Below are positions 1 through 8,779 of a DNA stretch of 33,926 bases, piece after piece. The position numbers and the translations under genes are program-made. The first letter of the stretch is position 1, and each line of letters opens with the position of its first letter. The stretch spans positions 1-33,926 of the forward strand of contig JALOOO010000022.1 of the NCBI GenBank assembly GCA_025454375.1, given 5' to 3'. The notes under the pieces were generated by a model. The model did no database searches. It was given only the letters and a program-made list of their open reading frames with translations, and had not been told where the DNA came from. The stretch comes from Leptolyngbya sp. Prado105 (lineage in GTDB: Bacteria; Cyanobacteriota; Cyanobacteriia; Leptolyngbyales; Leptolyngbyaceae).

Positions 1-2799
1 CATTAGTATTGCAGCGGTTGACCGACTCATATTCATCGCCATCCGAACTGCCATTTGTTCATAGATCTTCTCGCGGAAATCCTTCACACGAGGGGATTGA
101 GATCCTAAGAGTAAATGGACTCCAAAAGAACGCCCCTGTTTCGCTATCGTCTCTAAAGCATCATTTAGGCGATCGCACAGGCGACCATCTGCTTGCAGAT
201 ACATTTGCTGATATTCATCAATGACAATCAGCAGACGGGGTAGAGTTTTGCCTGTTGTCTTGCGATAAATTTCTAAATTAGAAGCTCCAATTGACTTAAA
301 GGCTTTTCCTCGCGCTTCAATTTCAGCGATCGCGCGTTCTAAAACGCTCAATCCGAACTCTGCATCGCTTTCAATTGAAATTACCTTCGCGTGGGGTAAT
401 ATTCGAGTTGGATCGGGATCATTGAGAGCATTCGGATTGCCTAACTGATCAGGAGTCACATAGATTTGGAATTCTACCCCTTCTTTAAAGTCGAGCAAAT
501 AAAGCTCTAGCTCATCTGGAGAATAGTGCAGCGCTAAGCTGAAAATAATGGCATGAAGCGTATAGCTTTTTCCTGAACCTGTTGTTCCAGCGAGCAACGC
601 GTGAGCAGGTTCATATGACCCATCCGCATACATTCCAACTAAAAACTCCAGTCGATCTCTTGCGCCTGCCATACCAATTGGAGCAGAGAGGTTTCGAGCG
701 CTACTTGCCAGCCATAGCTTCTCAGGATACAGCCGATGAAAGGGAATCACATCCGTTGGAATATTCCGAAGGGCTTCGCCGACCTTTGTTGCAATTTGAT
801 TGAATTGCACATGATCAGGTGGAGTATCTAATCGCACTCGAAAAGCTGCGCCACGCGGAAGCTGCAATGTGAAAAGCGGAACTCCCTCATGCTGAAAATC
901 TTCCGTTTGTAGTGCTAACCATGCTGCTGATCGGGCTTCCTCTTCCTGAATGCCTAAACAGGTCAGAGTAGCGCGATCTTGAGCGTCAATACTATTAACT
1001 TTAACTGCGAGGATTTGTCCGATCGTAATGGCTTCTTCTGGTTGGCGGATGCGATGCTCGGTCATTTGAGCCGTTGGCAGCATTCCTTCACGTCCCGGAA
1101 GAAATTCTACAAATGCCCCAGAGTGAAGGATTCGTGTGACTTGCCCTAAGTAAACATAACCTACTTTAAAGCTTCCAGCTCGCCGGAAGCTTCCTCCTGT
1201 TGTCAACCCATAGGCAGGGCGTAAAACAGTACAGCACTCGTCGAATAGCTCGTAGCGGAAATCTCTCGGCTTTTCAAGGATATCATCTACATGGAGAACA
1301 ACATAGACCCCTGCTCGTGCGCCATTAAGCAACAAGCTTTTCAAATCTTCGATCGCGCTTCGATCAAATCCAGTTGGAAAATCGGCAATAAAGACATATC
1401 GATATGCTTCTGAGATCGCGGTACTATCTGCGTTATAGTCTTCAATCATCTCGTAGTTACGACTGAGGTAATTTTGAGTGATTTGCTCGACATGCTGAGC
1501 GAGTGCCCTCAATTGCTCCCGAATATCCTCACTGCGAGTGTAGGTCTGCTTTGCAACAATTTCATTGGGAAAATTCCGAAATGGGAACGTATTGCCAGCA
1601 TTGACTGGATCGATCAAGATTGTCTTGCAGGTCTTTACAGGCATAGAAGCGATCGTGCGAACAGCAAGTGACTCAATTGAGTGCAGCACCGCTTGTCTTG
1701 AATCGCCATCATTACTCAAGAAAGCAACATGACCAGAATGATGACGCTTCGCACTTGGCTGATTTGCTCGTAACGAGAGCAGTGCAGGAACAGTTCCTTC
1801 TTCCTGCTCTCGTTCGATCAGCAGAGTCCCAAAGCGAAATAGAGCCTGTAGGTCATCTTGTTTTGGAGCAGTATAGTCCTGCCACGCTTGATGCTGCCAA
1901 TCCCAAGCAGGGAGATTTAAGGACTCGATCATTGGGGTAATGTAGCCTTGTTGGTTTTGCCACTCATCCCGCAGATTTTTGGGTTTGACTTCTGTCGCAT
2001 CATAACGAGCAGCAGCGGTAAATGCTCGAATCGTTTCTAAGTAACCCAATGCGCTTTGGCGCAAATTCTCTAGATCAAGTCGTAGTTGAGCTTCTTGAGT
2101 TCTCTTTTTCTGAAGAAGCTGGGCTTCTTGGTCGAAAATATATTGTCGGAAACTTTTAACCGCTTTAACTAACTCCTGATAAGTTTTTGACACTTTGCAT
2201 AGACAAAGAATTGCGGTCAGCAAGCTATGCTCATAAAAAATTGGCAGGACAGTGGCAATGCAAAGTGCAGATAAGGCAGTAATCGCTGTGGAATCGAAGT
2301 TTTTCGTGAAATAGGCAGCAAGTGCAACGACCCCTACGATCGTGAGGAGACAGAGGAAAATTGCCATCTTGGCAGCATCAAGCCGATTCAATGCCCCTTT
2401 GCAGTCCTGCTCTAATTGCTCTTGCTGATCTCTGAGTGCCTGCAAATCTGCTTCATATCGTTTTTGGATATCATTAAGCTGATTTTGGAAGTTGCTCTGA
2501 AAGTGCTGAAGTTGTTTGAGTTCCTGTTGAAGTGTGTCCGAGATTCCTAGCAAAGTATCTCGATCAACACGCAAGAGAGCAATGTCTTGAGCCGTCCATT
2601 CTGCTTCGCTTGCAGACCCTAAAACTTTAGGAGATGTAGACTTATTTAAGCCATATTGCGCTGCTAAACCTTCAGCATTTGAGAGCTTACTCTCGTACCA
2701 GGAAAGTTCTACCCTTGAATTTTGCAGTTCACGATAGCGTTGATCGATTAGGGTGAGGCTATCGTGGTACTGGTTGAGAGAGTCGAAATGATGTGACAT
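1..2799 (-). CDS. FtsK/SpoIIIE-type membrane ATPase with internal S1 domain (C-terminus cut by window edge)
   Basis: Translating the minus strand from the ATG at 2799 gives 933 residues with no stop before the left edge, so the gene is partial. Residues 1-135 are coiled coil. Hydrophobic segments lie near 145-165 and 172-200, probably a membrane hairpin. A second helical region follows. Residues about 390-530 look like a divergent, Walker-less P-loop-type domain. Residues 554-622 are an S1 (OB-fold) domain. The active motor has Walker A GTTGSGKS at 738-745, LLDFKE just after it, and Walker B LLIVIDEYQ at about 856-864, as in FtsK/SpoIIIE/HerA pumps. The start lies 9 bp after the upstream coiled-coil gene, so the two are probably co-transcribed. 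The family suggests ATP-driven translocation of DNA or protein; the substrate is unknown. EccC/EssC (type VII secretion) also combine membrane segments with several FtsK domains, but no WXG100 partner is visible here. Confidence 0.88.
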   Translation of the reverse strand, partial: MSHHFDSLNQYHDSLTLIDQRYRELQNSRVELSWYESKLSNAEGLAAQYGLNKSTSPKVLGSASEAEWTAQDIALLRVDRDTLLGISDTLQQELKQLQHFQSNFQNQLNDIQKRYEADLQALRDQQEQLEQDCKGALNRLDAAKMAIFLCLLTIVGVVALAAYFTKNFDSTAITALSALCIATVLPIFYEHSLLTAILCLCKVSKTYQELVKAVKSFRQYIFDQEAQLLQKKRTQEAQLRLDLENLRQSALGYLETIRAFTAAARYDATEVKPKNLRDEWQNQQGYITPMIESLNLPAWDWQHQAWQDYTAPKQDDLQALFRFGTLLIEREQEEGTVPALLSLRANQPSAKRHHSGHVAFLSNDGDSRQAVLHSIESLAVRTIASMPVKTCKTILIDPVNAGNTFPFRNFPNEIVAKQTYTRSEDIREQLRALAQHVEQITQNYLSRNYEMIEDYNADSTAISEAYRYVFIADFPTGFDRSAIEDLKSLLLNGARAGVYVVLHVDDILEKPRDFRYELFDECCTVLRPAYGLTTGGSFRRAGSFKVGYVYLGQVTRILHSGAFVEFLPGREGMLPTAQMTEHRIRQPEEAITIGQILAVKVNSIDAQDRATLTCLGIQEEEARSAAWLALQTEDFQHEGVPLFTLQLPRGAAFRVRLDTPPDHVQFNQIATKVGEALRNIPTDVIPFHRLYPEKLWLASSARNLSAPIGMAGARDRLEFLVGMYADGSYEPAHALLAGTTGSGKSYTLHAIIFSLALHYSPDELELYLLDFKEGVEFQIYVTPDQLGNPNALNDPDPTRILPHAKVISIESDAEFGLSVLERAIAEIEARGKAFKSIGASNLEIYRKTTGKTLPRLLIVIDEYQQMYLQADGRLCDRLNDALETIAKQGRSFGVHLLLGSQSPRVKDFREKIYEQMAVRMAMNMSRSTAAILM

Positions 2800-2808
2800 A
2801 AGCTCAGT

Positions 2809-4590
2809 TTACAATTCAGTCAGTTGCTTTTTCTTGAGAAATAGGGTGGCAGCGGACACACTATAAGCTCCTGCTGCACTTATGAAGAATGGTTTCTGGT
2901 CATCCCCAGATGCAAGTGAGCAGCCTCCTGCGAGTACGCCGATCACAACATGAGCAATTAAGAAACCCTGTAGCTTTTTCTGAGTTTTGTGGCGCACTTC
3001 TGCATAGACCGGATGTCCGCTTCCGAGAGCAGGTAAGAACTGAGTAATCGATTGATGAATCGGAAATAAAGTCCCTAAATTACCAAATGGCAGTACAGAG
3101 ATCCCCAGAAGAATCTTTAAACGTCGCGCAAATTCGTCTGCTTTCTCTTTGGGCTGTTGCGAAATGTCATAGAGACAACGAGACAGGGTGTCAAGACCGC
3201 CAATCAACTCTTGCCGTTTCTTCTGAAGTTTTTGACGATATTCTAGAAACGCGAAGCCTTCATTCGTGTCGATCGCTTGTGCTGCTGAGATAGATAGCAT
3301 TTCTGTTTCTAGAATTGCCTTGATCAGCTTTGTTAAATTGATACCTAGCGAGGTTTCAATCTCTAGCTGCATTGCTTCAAGGAGTTCTTTTTGCTGACGG
3401 AGATATTCATCTTGAATGTCCTCATCAAAGATACCTAGGACAAAGCGAGAATAATCAAATGCTTCACCCAGACGAGCTTCTTTGTTTTGACGGATGAGGT
3501 GCAGTTTTGCTTTACTCTCTGCGAGTACTCCTGCTATCAGGTCGAACGTGTCAGCCATGTGTTCTGCAAAAGCGTCGATGCCAATAATGTTTTCTTCAAA
3601 TTGCTCTCGTCGATCGTGAATCTGAGCTGCAATGTGGGCTAACTCACGTGGGTCAATCACTTCTTTATACTGGAAGTTTGAATTGACAATGAGAGACGCG
3701 AGCGTATGGGCAGAATCACCATTGACCCTACATTCGCTGTAGGGTAACTGCTCAAGTTGAGCCTGCATCGCATCAAAGATTGCTTCATTCTCACGGAAGC
3801 ATTCATAAACATAAGTCAAAATCTCCGAAAATCCACTTTTAAGATCCTCTGAGTACTTCTCGACTAGTGTTTCTAACTCGCCGTTAAGTTGACGGAAAAT
3901 GTTGCTTGCAGTGTTGCGATCGTTAGTACTCTCAATACGATCGTACAGGAAAGTATAGGCTTTTTTTGCCATGAACAGCAGCACAAAAGATTCAAAGATC
4001 AGCGCTTTATTATGAAAGCAGTCGTAGACAAGTTGCTGAAGCTTACCCAGGAAAGCAACCATGTCTCGATCAAGAGCAGGTTTGAGTTCTTCTTCTTTTT
4101 GACGGATCTGCTCTTCACATTCAGCTTGCTTATCTTTGAATCGCTCTAAAGCATCTTCGTATCGTTCTTTGGCTCGCATCGTTTGGTCAACCAAACGTCG
4201 ATGATAATCGATTTCATTGTTGTACTTTTGTACTCTTTCATTGTGGCGAGCAACTGCATTGTGATCGCTTCGATCTAAAAATAAACCGGAGGGAGCATCC
4301 ATCGGGCGATTTGCATTTGCCCGAGACTGTGCTGCCTGAAACTCAGTTTGTGTGTCTTGGAGACGCTGGCGATAGCTTTCTAGATTCGCCTCTTGACGTG
4401 CAGCAAACTCAGCAACTTTTTGCTGAGTCTTCGCATAGTTGTCTGCTTTGATAATCCCAGCTAGCTCATCATCATCATCATAGTTAATTCCTGAGTCGCC
4501 TAGCCCTATAAAAAAATTAATGTTCGCGATCGGATCGATTAAGTCGCGAACTGCATACAATGATTGGTTACTACCTACTACGTAAACCAT
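2809..4590 (-). CDS. Large coiled-coil membrane protein, partner of the FtsK-like ATPase
   Basis: I do not recognise a named family. The protein is about 593 residues and mostly charged helix. Heptad-rich coiled coil covers roughly residues 50-190 and 370-470. A compact helical middle part follows the first coil. Two hydrophobic segments near 545-590 form a likely C-terminal membrane hairpin, ending in a basic-then-acidic tail. An ATG two codons upstream at 4596 is possible. I prefer 4590 because GGAGAG lies 7 nt before it, whereas it is almost touching the 4596 ATG. The gene ends 9 bp before the FtsK-like ATPase and both have membrane segments, so a physical complex is a reasonable inference. 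There is no enzymatic motif that I can see. Confidence 0.85.
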   Translation of the reverse strand: MVYVVGSNQSLYAVRDLIDPIANINFFIGLGDSGINYDDDDELAGIIKADNYAKTQQKVAEFAARQEANLESYRQRLQDTQTEFQAAQSRANANRPMDAPSGLFLDRSDHNAVARHNERVQKYNNEIDYHRRLVDQTMRAKERYEDALERFKDKQAECEEQIRQKEEELKPALDRDMVAFLGKLQQLVYDCFHNKALIFESFVLLFMAKKAYTFLYDRIESTNDRNTASNIFRQLNGELETLVEKYSEDLKSGFSEILTYVYECFRENEAIFDAMQAQLEQLPYSECRVNGDSAHTLASLIVNSNFQYKEVIDPRELAHIAAQIHDRREQFEENIIGIDAFAEHMADTFDLIAGVLAESKAKLHLIRQNKEARLGEAFDYSRFVLGIFDEDIQDEYLRQQKELLEAMQLEIETSLGINLTKLIKAILETEMLSISAAQAIDTNEGFAFLEYRQKLQKKRQELIGGLDTLSRCLYDISQQPKEKADEFARRLKILLGISVLPFGNLGTLFPIHQSITQFLPALGSGHPVYAEVRHKTQKKLQGFLIAHVVIGVLAGGCSLASGDDQKPFFISAAGAYSVSAATLFLKKKQLTEL

Positions 4591-4954
4591 AATCATTCTC
4601 TCCAGTATCGTAAAGTGGTTTCGCTCTGAGTCAAGAATTCTGCTCTAGTAAACACTTTTCCTTAAGCATATTTGTAGAGAAGAATACAGAGAAAATATCA
4701 AAAGTTTAAACATCCCTCGAAATATTACTGACTCGTCGATCTCTTTGTGCAACTCCGCGTTTTCAATTGCTCTGCATGGACAGAACAAAGAGTTGGATCT
4801 GGAGTAAGTAAGTTTGCGCAAATTATAAAATTTCTGTAGATATAATTCTGAGAAATCCCGGAGCCTGTCACAGTAAGTTTTGGGCTGAATAGAGATTGAA
4901 GAAGCGATGCGTTCGCTCGTATCTATTGCTGCCCCAACATTAAGCCTTTAAACT
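4591..4954. promoter_or_regulatory. Divergent intergenic control region
   Basis: This 364-bp AT-rich gap separates the leftward ATPase/coiled-coil pair from the rightward protease cluster, so it must hold promoters for both. A perfect TATAAT lies at 4841-4846 on the plus strand, about 110 bp before the metalloprotease start. No good TTGACA sits 17 bp upstream of it, so any promoter there would depend on an activator or an extended -10. I see no further ORF in it. Confidence 0.4.
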
Positions 4955-6937
4955 ATGAAATGGATTCTTCGCCCTCTTGGGAGATTCGTTGCGATCTCAT
5001 TAGCGACTTGTTTAAGTATTGTATGTTTTGCAAATCAGTCTCCAGCAGTTCTTGGAACAACATCGCGCCCAGATTCAGCAGAAGTACAACTGGATCGAAC
5101 TTTGATTGCAAGAGGGTTTCGGCGATCGAGATTTTCAAAAAACGAATATCGCGTTTTAGCTGAAGCCGATCGCTTCTATCTAGAAGGCAATCTACAAATG
5201 GCAGAACGCATCGCGAGCCAAGTTAAACCTCCTTTTCAAGGTGGAAGTGACATTAGTATTCCAAAAGCGACTCGTGAGGCAGATCAACTTGATCCCGCAG
5301 CACAGGTTTACTGGCGAAATGCAACTGAGGGAATTGAGCAAAAGCTTGAAAGTAAGATTTTTCAACCTTTACAACTTCTCACTGAGAACTATCCCGACTT
5401 TCTACCCGGACATTTAAAGTTGGCAGAACAGTGTGAAGTCGATCCGAACGGATGTAAACGCAATTCTAAAGCAGAGCAACCTAATACTGCATTGGCTGTC
5501 TTGGAGCGAGCAGGCGCACTTTATCCCTCAGAGACGATGATTTTAGATGCGAGGTTAGCTTATTTTGAGAGGCTATCCCGTGGAGATGAGAAATTTGCTT
5601 CTAATCATTTGCTCAGTGCTTCGATCTCAGCGCGTCAGTTTGCAATGACTTACCCAGATCGTTCTGAATCTGAGAAGTACATGAAACTTGCGAATGACTA
5701 TATGCAACGGTATCGGCGAGAACTGAAGCGAGAAATTGAAGGGTATGCACTCGCAAATCTTCTCATTGGGGATAAGAAAGCAGTGAGAGCGATGCAAAAC
5801 TTGATGCTGGGTGAATCTAAATTTGGTGAGTTCTATGCAGAAGAATATAAGAAGAGTGTCAAGCTTATTGACGATCCAAAAGTGACTCAGTATGTCGATC
5901 GAGTTGGACAAAAGCTAGCAGAATTGATGGGGCGAGATGAATTTGACTACAAATTTTATGTTGTCGATGATCCAAACTTGAATGCTATTGCTTATCCGGG
6001 TGGTAAGGTCTTTATTAATGCTGGAATTCTCTTTGCATGTCGTTCTGAAGCAGAACTCGCAGGCGTTTTAGGACATGAACTTGCTCATATAGCGCTCTCT
6101 CAAAGGTTCAGACGAGAGGCTGAAATGACGTTGATGAGTACTATCTCTAAACTCATCCCGTTTGGAGATATCTTAAATGACATTACAACCCTAGAGTACA
6201 GTCAGAACAATGAACGAGATTCAGACCTTCTGGGCACAAGAGTTCTAGCTCAATCCAATTACTCAGCAGACGGGCTACGCAACTTTATGATGACTTTGCG
6301 CGAGCAAGAAGGAGGTCGGCGTGAATCCTGGCTCTCTTCGCATCCTCCAACAACGAGCCGAATTCGCTATATCGAAAGTTTGATTCGGCGAAATGGGTAC
6401 AATCGGTTTGCCTTTGAAGGAGCAAAAGCACATCTCGCGATTCAGAAACATATTGAAGGGGAGGGTGCGGATGATTCGACCAGCCCTAACCGCAATGAGA
6501 GTCAAGGTATCGGTTCAGGACGTACTTCTAGAACTCCCGCAAGAGGAAACCCAGCTTCAGCGAAGCGTCCGGCAAGTCGTCCTACTGGCAATATCGAAAT
6601 GTCGATTTCTCAAGAGCGAGACGGGGTAACGATTCGGACAGATGGAGCCTACATTTCACGGAGTGGGTCACCGACGATTAAGCTTGTCATTGAGAACAAG
6701 AGCGATCGAGAATTTGGGTTTGTTCCAGTCCTTGCTCAGGTTACTGACGAGAATGGGAAAGCGCTTCCAGCCCGGTACAAGTTTGAGTCGAAGACGAACA
6801 TAGTCGAAGCAGGTGGAACGCTGAGAGGACAAGTTCAAATCCCTGCCTATCGGTGGATTGGGCAAGATAAACAGGGGCTAACGCTCTTGATTAAAGAAGG
6901 AACCGTTGGGGCGAGAGTTTTCCGAATTCCGATCTAG
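4955..6937 (+). CDS. M48-family zinc metalloprotease with helical/TPR-like N-terminal region
   Basis: The product is 660 residues. A signal peptide or anchor covers about residues 1-33 (basic start, hydrophobic core, then an FANQ-type cut site). Residues 50-260 are helical and TPR-like. The M48 domain spans about 290-480. Its zinc motif HELAH is at 374-378, and the third ligand is probably E420 in NERDSD, an ExxxD pair typical of M48. After a Ser/Pro/Arg-rich linker (about 500-545) comes a beta-rich C-terminal domain of ~110 residues that I cannot name. All residues needed for peptidase activity are present. The architecture resembles BepA-like periplasmic M48 proteases, which combine M48 with TPRs, although BepA carries the TPRs at the C-terminus. 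It heads a rightward set of five genes and lies 30 bp from the next. Periplasmic quality control or processing is an inference. Confidence 0.92.
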   Translation: MKWILRPLGRFVAISLATCLSIVCFANQSPAVLGTTSRPDSAEVQLDRTLIARGFRRSRFSKNEYRVLAEADRFYLEGNLQMAERIASQVKPPFQGGSDISIPKATREADQLDPAAQVYWRNATEGIEQKLESKIFQPLQLLTENYPDFLPGHLKLAEQCEVDPNGCKRNSKAEQPNTALAVLERAGALYPSETMILDARLAYFERLSRGDEKFASNHLLSASISARQFAMTYPDRSESEKYMKLANDYMQRYRRELKREIEGYALANLLIGDKKAVRAMQNLMLGESKFGEFYAEEYKKSVKLIDDPKVTQYVDRVGQKLAELMGRDEFDYKFYVVDDPNLNAIAYPGGKVFINAGILFACRSEAELAGVLGHELAHIALSQRFRREAEMTLMSTISKLIPFGDILNDITTLEYSQNNERDSDLLGTRVLAQSNYSADGLRNFMMTLREQEGGRRESWLSSHPPTTSRIRYIESLIRRNGYNRFAFEGAKAHLAIQKHIEGEGADDSTSPNRNESQGIGSGRTSRTPARGNPASAKRPASRPTGNIEMSISQERDGVTIRTDGAYISRSGSPTIKLVIENKSDREFGFVPVLAQVTDENGKALPARYKFESKTNIVEAGGTLRGQVQIPAYRWIGQDKQGLTLLIKEGTVGARVFRIPI

Positions 6938-6967
6938 GAGTCGCAGTTTTGTTATAGAGCTAGAGCT

Positions 6968-8728
6968 ATGAAATTTTCAGGTTATATTCCTGCGATTGTT
7001 AGCAGTGTCCTTGTGAGTACTATTGCTTCAGCCGTCGCAGCACCGAAGAGCGTTGAGCAGATTCGAGCGATCGCACAGCAGGTAACAGCTCGGATTGAGA
7101 GTCCAGCAGATTCGGGATCAGGCGTGATCATTGCGAAGACTCCAAGTCAGAAAGGCTATACCTATTCTGTTTTGACGGCTTATCACGTGATTGCAGGCAT
7201 TGGTGTGCAAGAGAGTATTGAGATTGTGACTGCTGATCGGCAGCGGCATCAGATTACAGCAAAATCTGTTAAAGCCTTTCCAAAAGACATTGACCTTGCG
7301 GTGCTAGAGTTTACTAGCCAACAAGAGTATTCTGTTGCAAAAATCTCAACCTATCCCTATCGACTATATGAGAATCGGGAATACGATCGTACACAATCGC
7401 CCCAGATGTACCGGAGTGCATCCGAGCAAAATCAGCATGTGGTCTTTGTTGCTGGATTTCCCAATGCAGAAAATACGAATCAACTTGTCATCAATCCTGG
7501 TTTCTTAGTGGACACCTCCGCTTCTGCGATTAGTAACCCACAAGCTCGCTATCAGAGCTATGAATTGCTCTATAGCAATATGACCCATCCGGGGATGAGT
7601 GGGGGAGGTGTGTTTGATGCTCAGGGGCGACTGATTGGGATTCATGGGCGTTCTGACGGGCGGCAGATTGATCAAAATGATCAAACGGTCAAACCATTTC
7701 TCGAAGAAATGAGTGATGGGTATCGAGTGCGACTGGGGTTGAGTTTGGGAATTCCGATTTCGACTTTTCTCCGGCTTGCTCCTCAGTATGGTGTGCGACT
7801 TTCTCTGACTGAGGAGAAGACTGCTCCAGGTAAAATACCAATGCCTTCACTCGCATCGGCTTGGCGACCTCCGAATCCATTACCTCCTTCTAATCCGTTT
7901 CATTGGATTGAGCGAGGCAATCAAGAATGGCGAGTTGGGCAATTTTCTCAAGCTCAAACGAGCTTCGATCGAGCTGTTGCGATCCGTCGTGATCTCTCTT
8001 ATGGCTGGTTTGCGAAGGGCTTCGTTTACGGATTTTCTCGGGATTATCCCAATGCTTTATCTGCCTGTACTAAAGCGATCGAAGTTCATCCAAGTCGCAA
8101 TCGTTACTATGACGGTTGGCGATGTCGATCTGGAGCATTGCAATATCTAAAACAATTTCCGGCTGCCCTTGAAGCGCTAAATCAAGCGATTTCGATTCAA
8201 TCTCAATTGAAGCAAGACGCGATCGCAGACGGTACGACCCCCGCTGTTCAGAATCCTTCAGATTTAGCCGCACGGGCTGAAATCTTATTCGCGATGCAGC
8301 AATATCAGGGCGCATTGAATGCTTTAGATCAAGCAATTGAACTCCGAATTGAGCAGCAGCTTCCTGATTCTGCCCGATTGCGAAATTCACGCGCTTTGAT
8401 ATTGATGGTTTTGAAGCAGAATGAAGCCGCGATCTTAGAGTGCGACCAAGCGCTCAAGCTCGATCCAAACTATGCTACAGCTTGGATGACTCGCGGAATG
8501 ATCTTAAGCCGTATGAATCAACTACCTCAAGCACTCGAAGCATACGAGAAAGCAGCTCGGCTGGAGCCGAGAAATGTCACACTCTGGAACAATCGAGGAA
8601 CCTTACTGTTTTCAATGCAGCAGTATGAAGCAGCCCTGAGTGCATTTGAGCAAGCCTTGAAGCTCGATCCAAACTATGAACCTGCTCGGCGTAATCATGC
8701 AGATCTATTGCAGCAGATGAAACGTTGA
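6968..8728 (+). CDS. Trypsin-like serine protease with C-terminal TPR repeats, secreted
   Basis: The product is 586 residues. A clear signal peptide ends near residue 25 (ASAVAA-P). The chymotrypsin-fold domain spans about 35-270, with the catalytic triad visible: H73 in LTAYHV, D109 in DIDLAVLEF and S211 in GMSGGG. A proline-rich linker (about 285-312) leads to roughly six TPR units in 313-586. The last two are canonical, with LDPNYATAW and LDPNYEPAR signatures. The family is the cyanobacterial 'TPR-containing serine protease' group. The TPRs probably select the substrate or partner. It starts 30 bp after the M48 gene and is likely in the same operon. It resembles the 289-residue protease at 10858 in the protease domain only. 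Confidence 0.92.
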   Translation: MKFSGYIPAIVSSVLVSTIASAVAAPKSVEQIRAIAQQVTARIESPADSGSGVIIAKTPSQKGYTYSVLTAYHVIAGIGVQESIEIVTADRQRHQITAKSVKAFPKDIDLAVLEFTSQQEYSVAKISTYPYRLYENREYDRTQSPQMYRSASEQNQHVVFVAGFPNAENTNQLVINPGFLVDTSASAISNPQARYQSYELLYSNMTHPGMSGGGVFDAQGRLIGIHGRSDGRQIDQNDQTVKPFLEEMSDGYRVRLGLSLGIPISTFLRLAPQYGVRLSLTEEKTAPGKIPMPSLASAWRPPNPLPPSNPFHWIERGNQEWRVGQFSQAQTSFDRAVAIRRDLSYGWFAKGFVYGFSRDYPNALSACTKAIEVHPSRNRYYDGWRCRSGALQYLKQFPAALEALNQAISIQSQLKQDAIADGTTPAVQNPSDLAARAEILFAMQQYQGALNALDQAIELRIEQQLPDSARLRNSRALILMVLKQNEAAILECDQALKLDPNYATAWMTRGMILSRMNQLPQALEAYEKAARLEPRNVTLWNNRGTLLFSMQQYEAALSAFEQALKLDPNYEPARRNHADLLQQMKR

Positions 8729-8779
8729 CCCTGTTATTCCTCTAAGTTTTAACCCATTTGCAATTCGGAGAAATCACTC

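Noticed and set aside
1-4596. Type VII secretion system
   Set aside because: Only the FtsK-like ATPase with membrane segments fits; no WXG100, EccB/D/E or mycosin-type subtilisin was found in the window.
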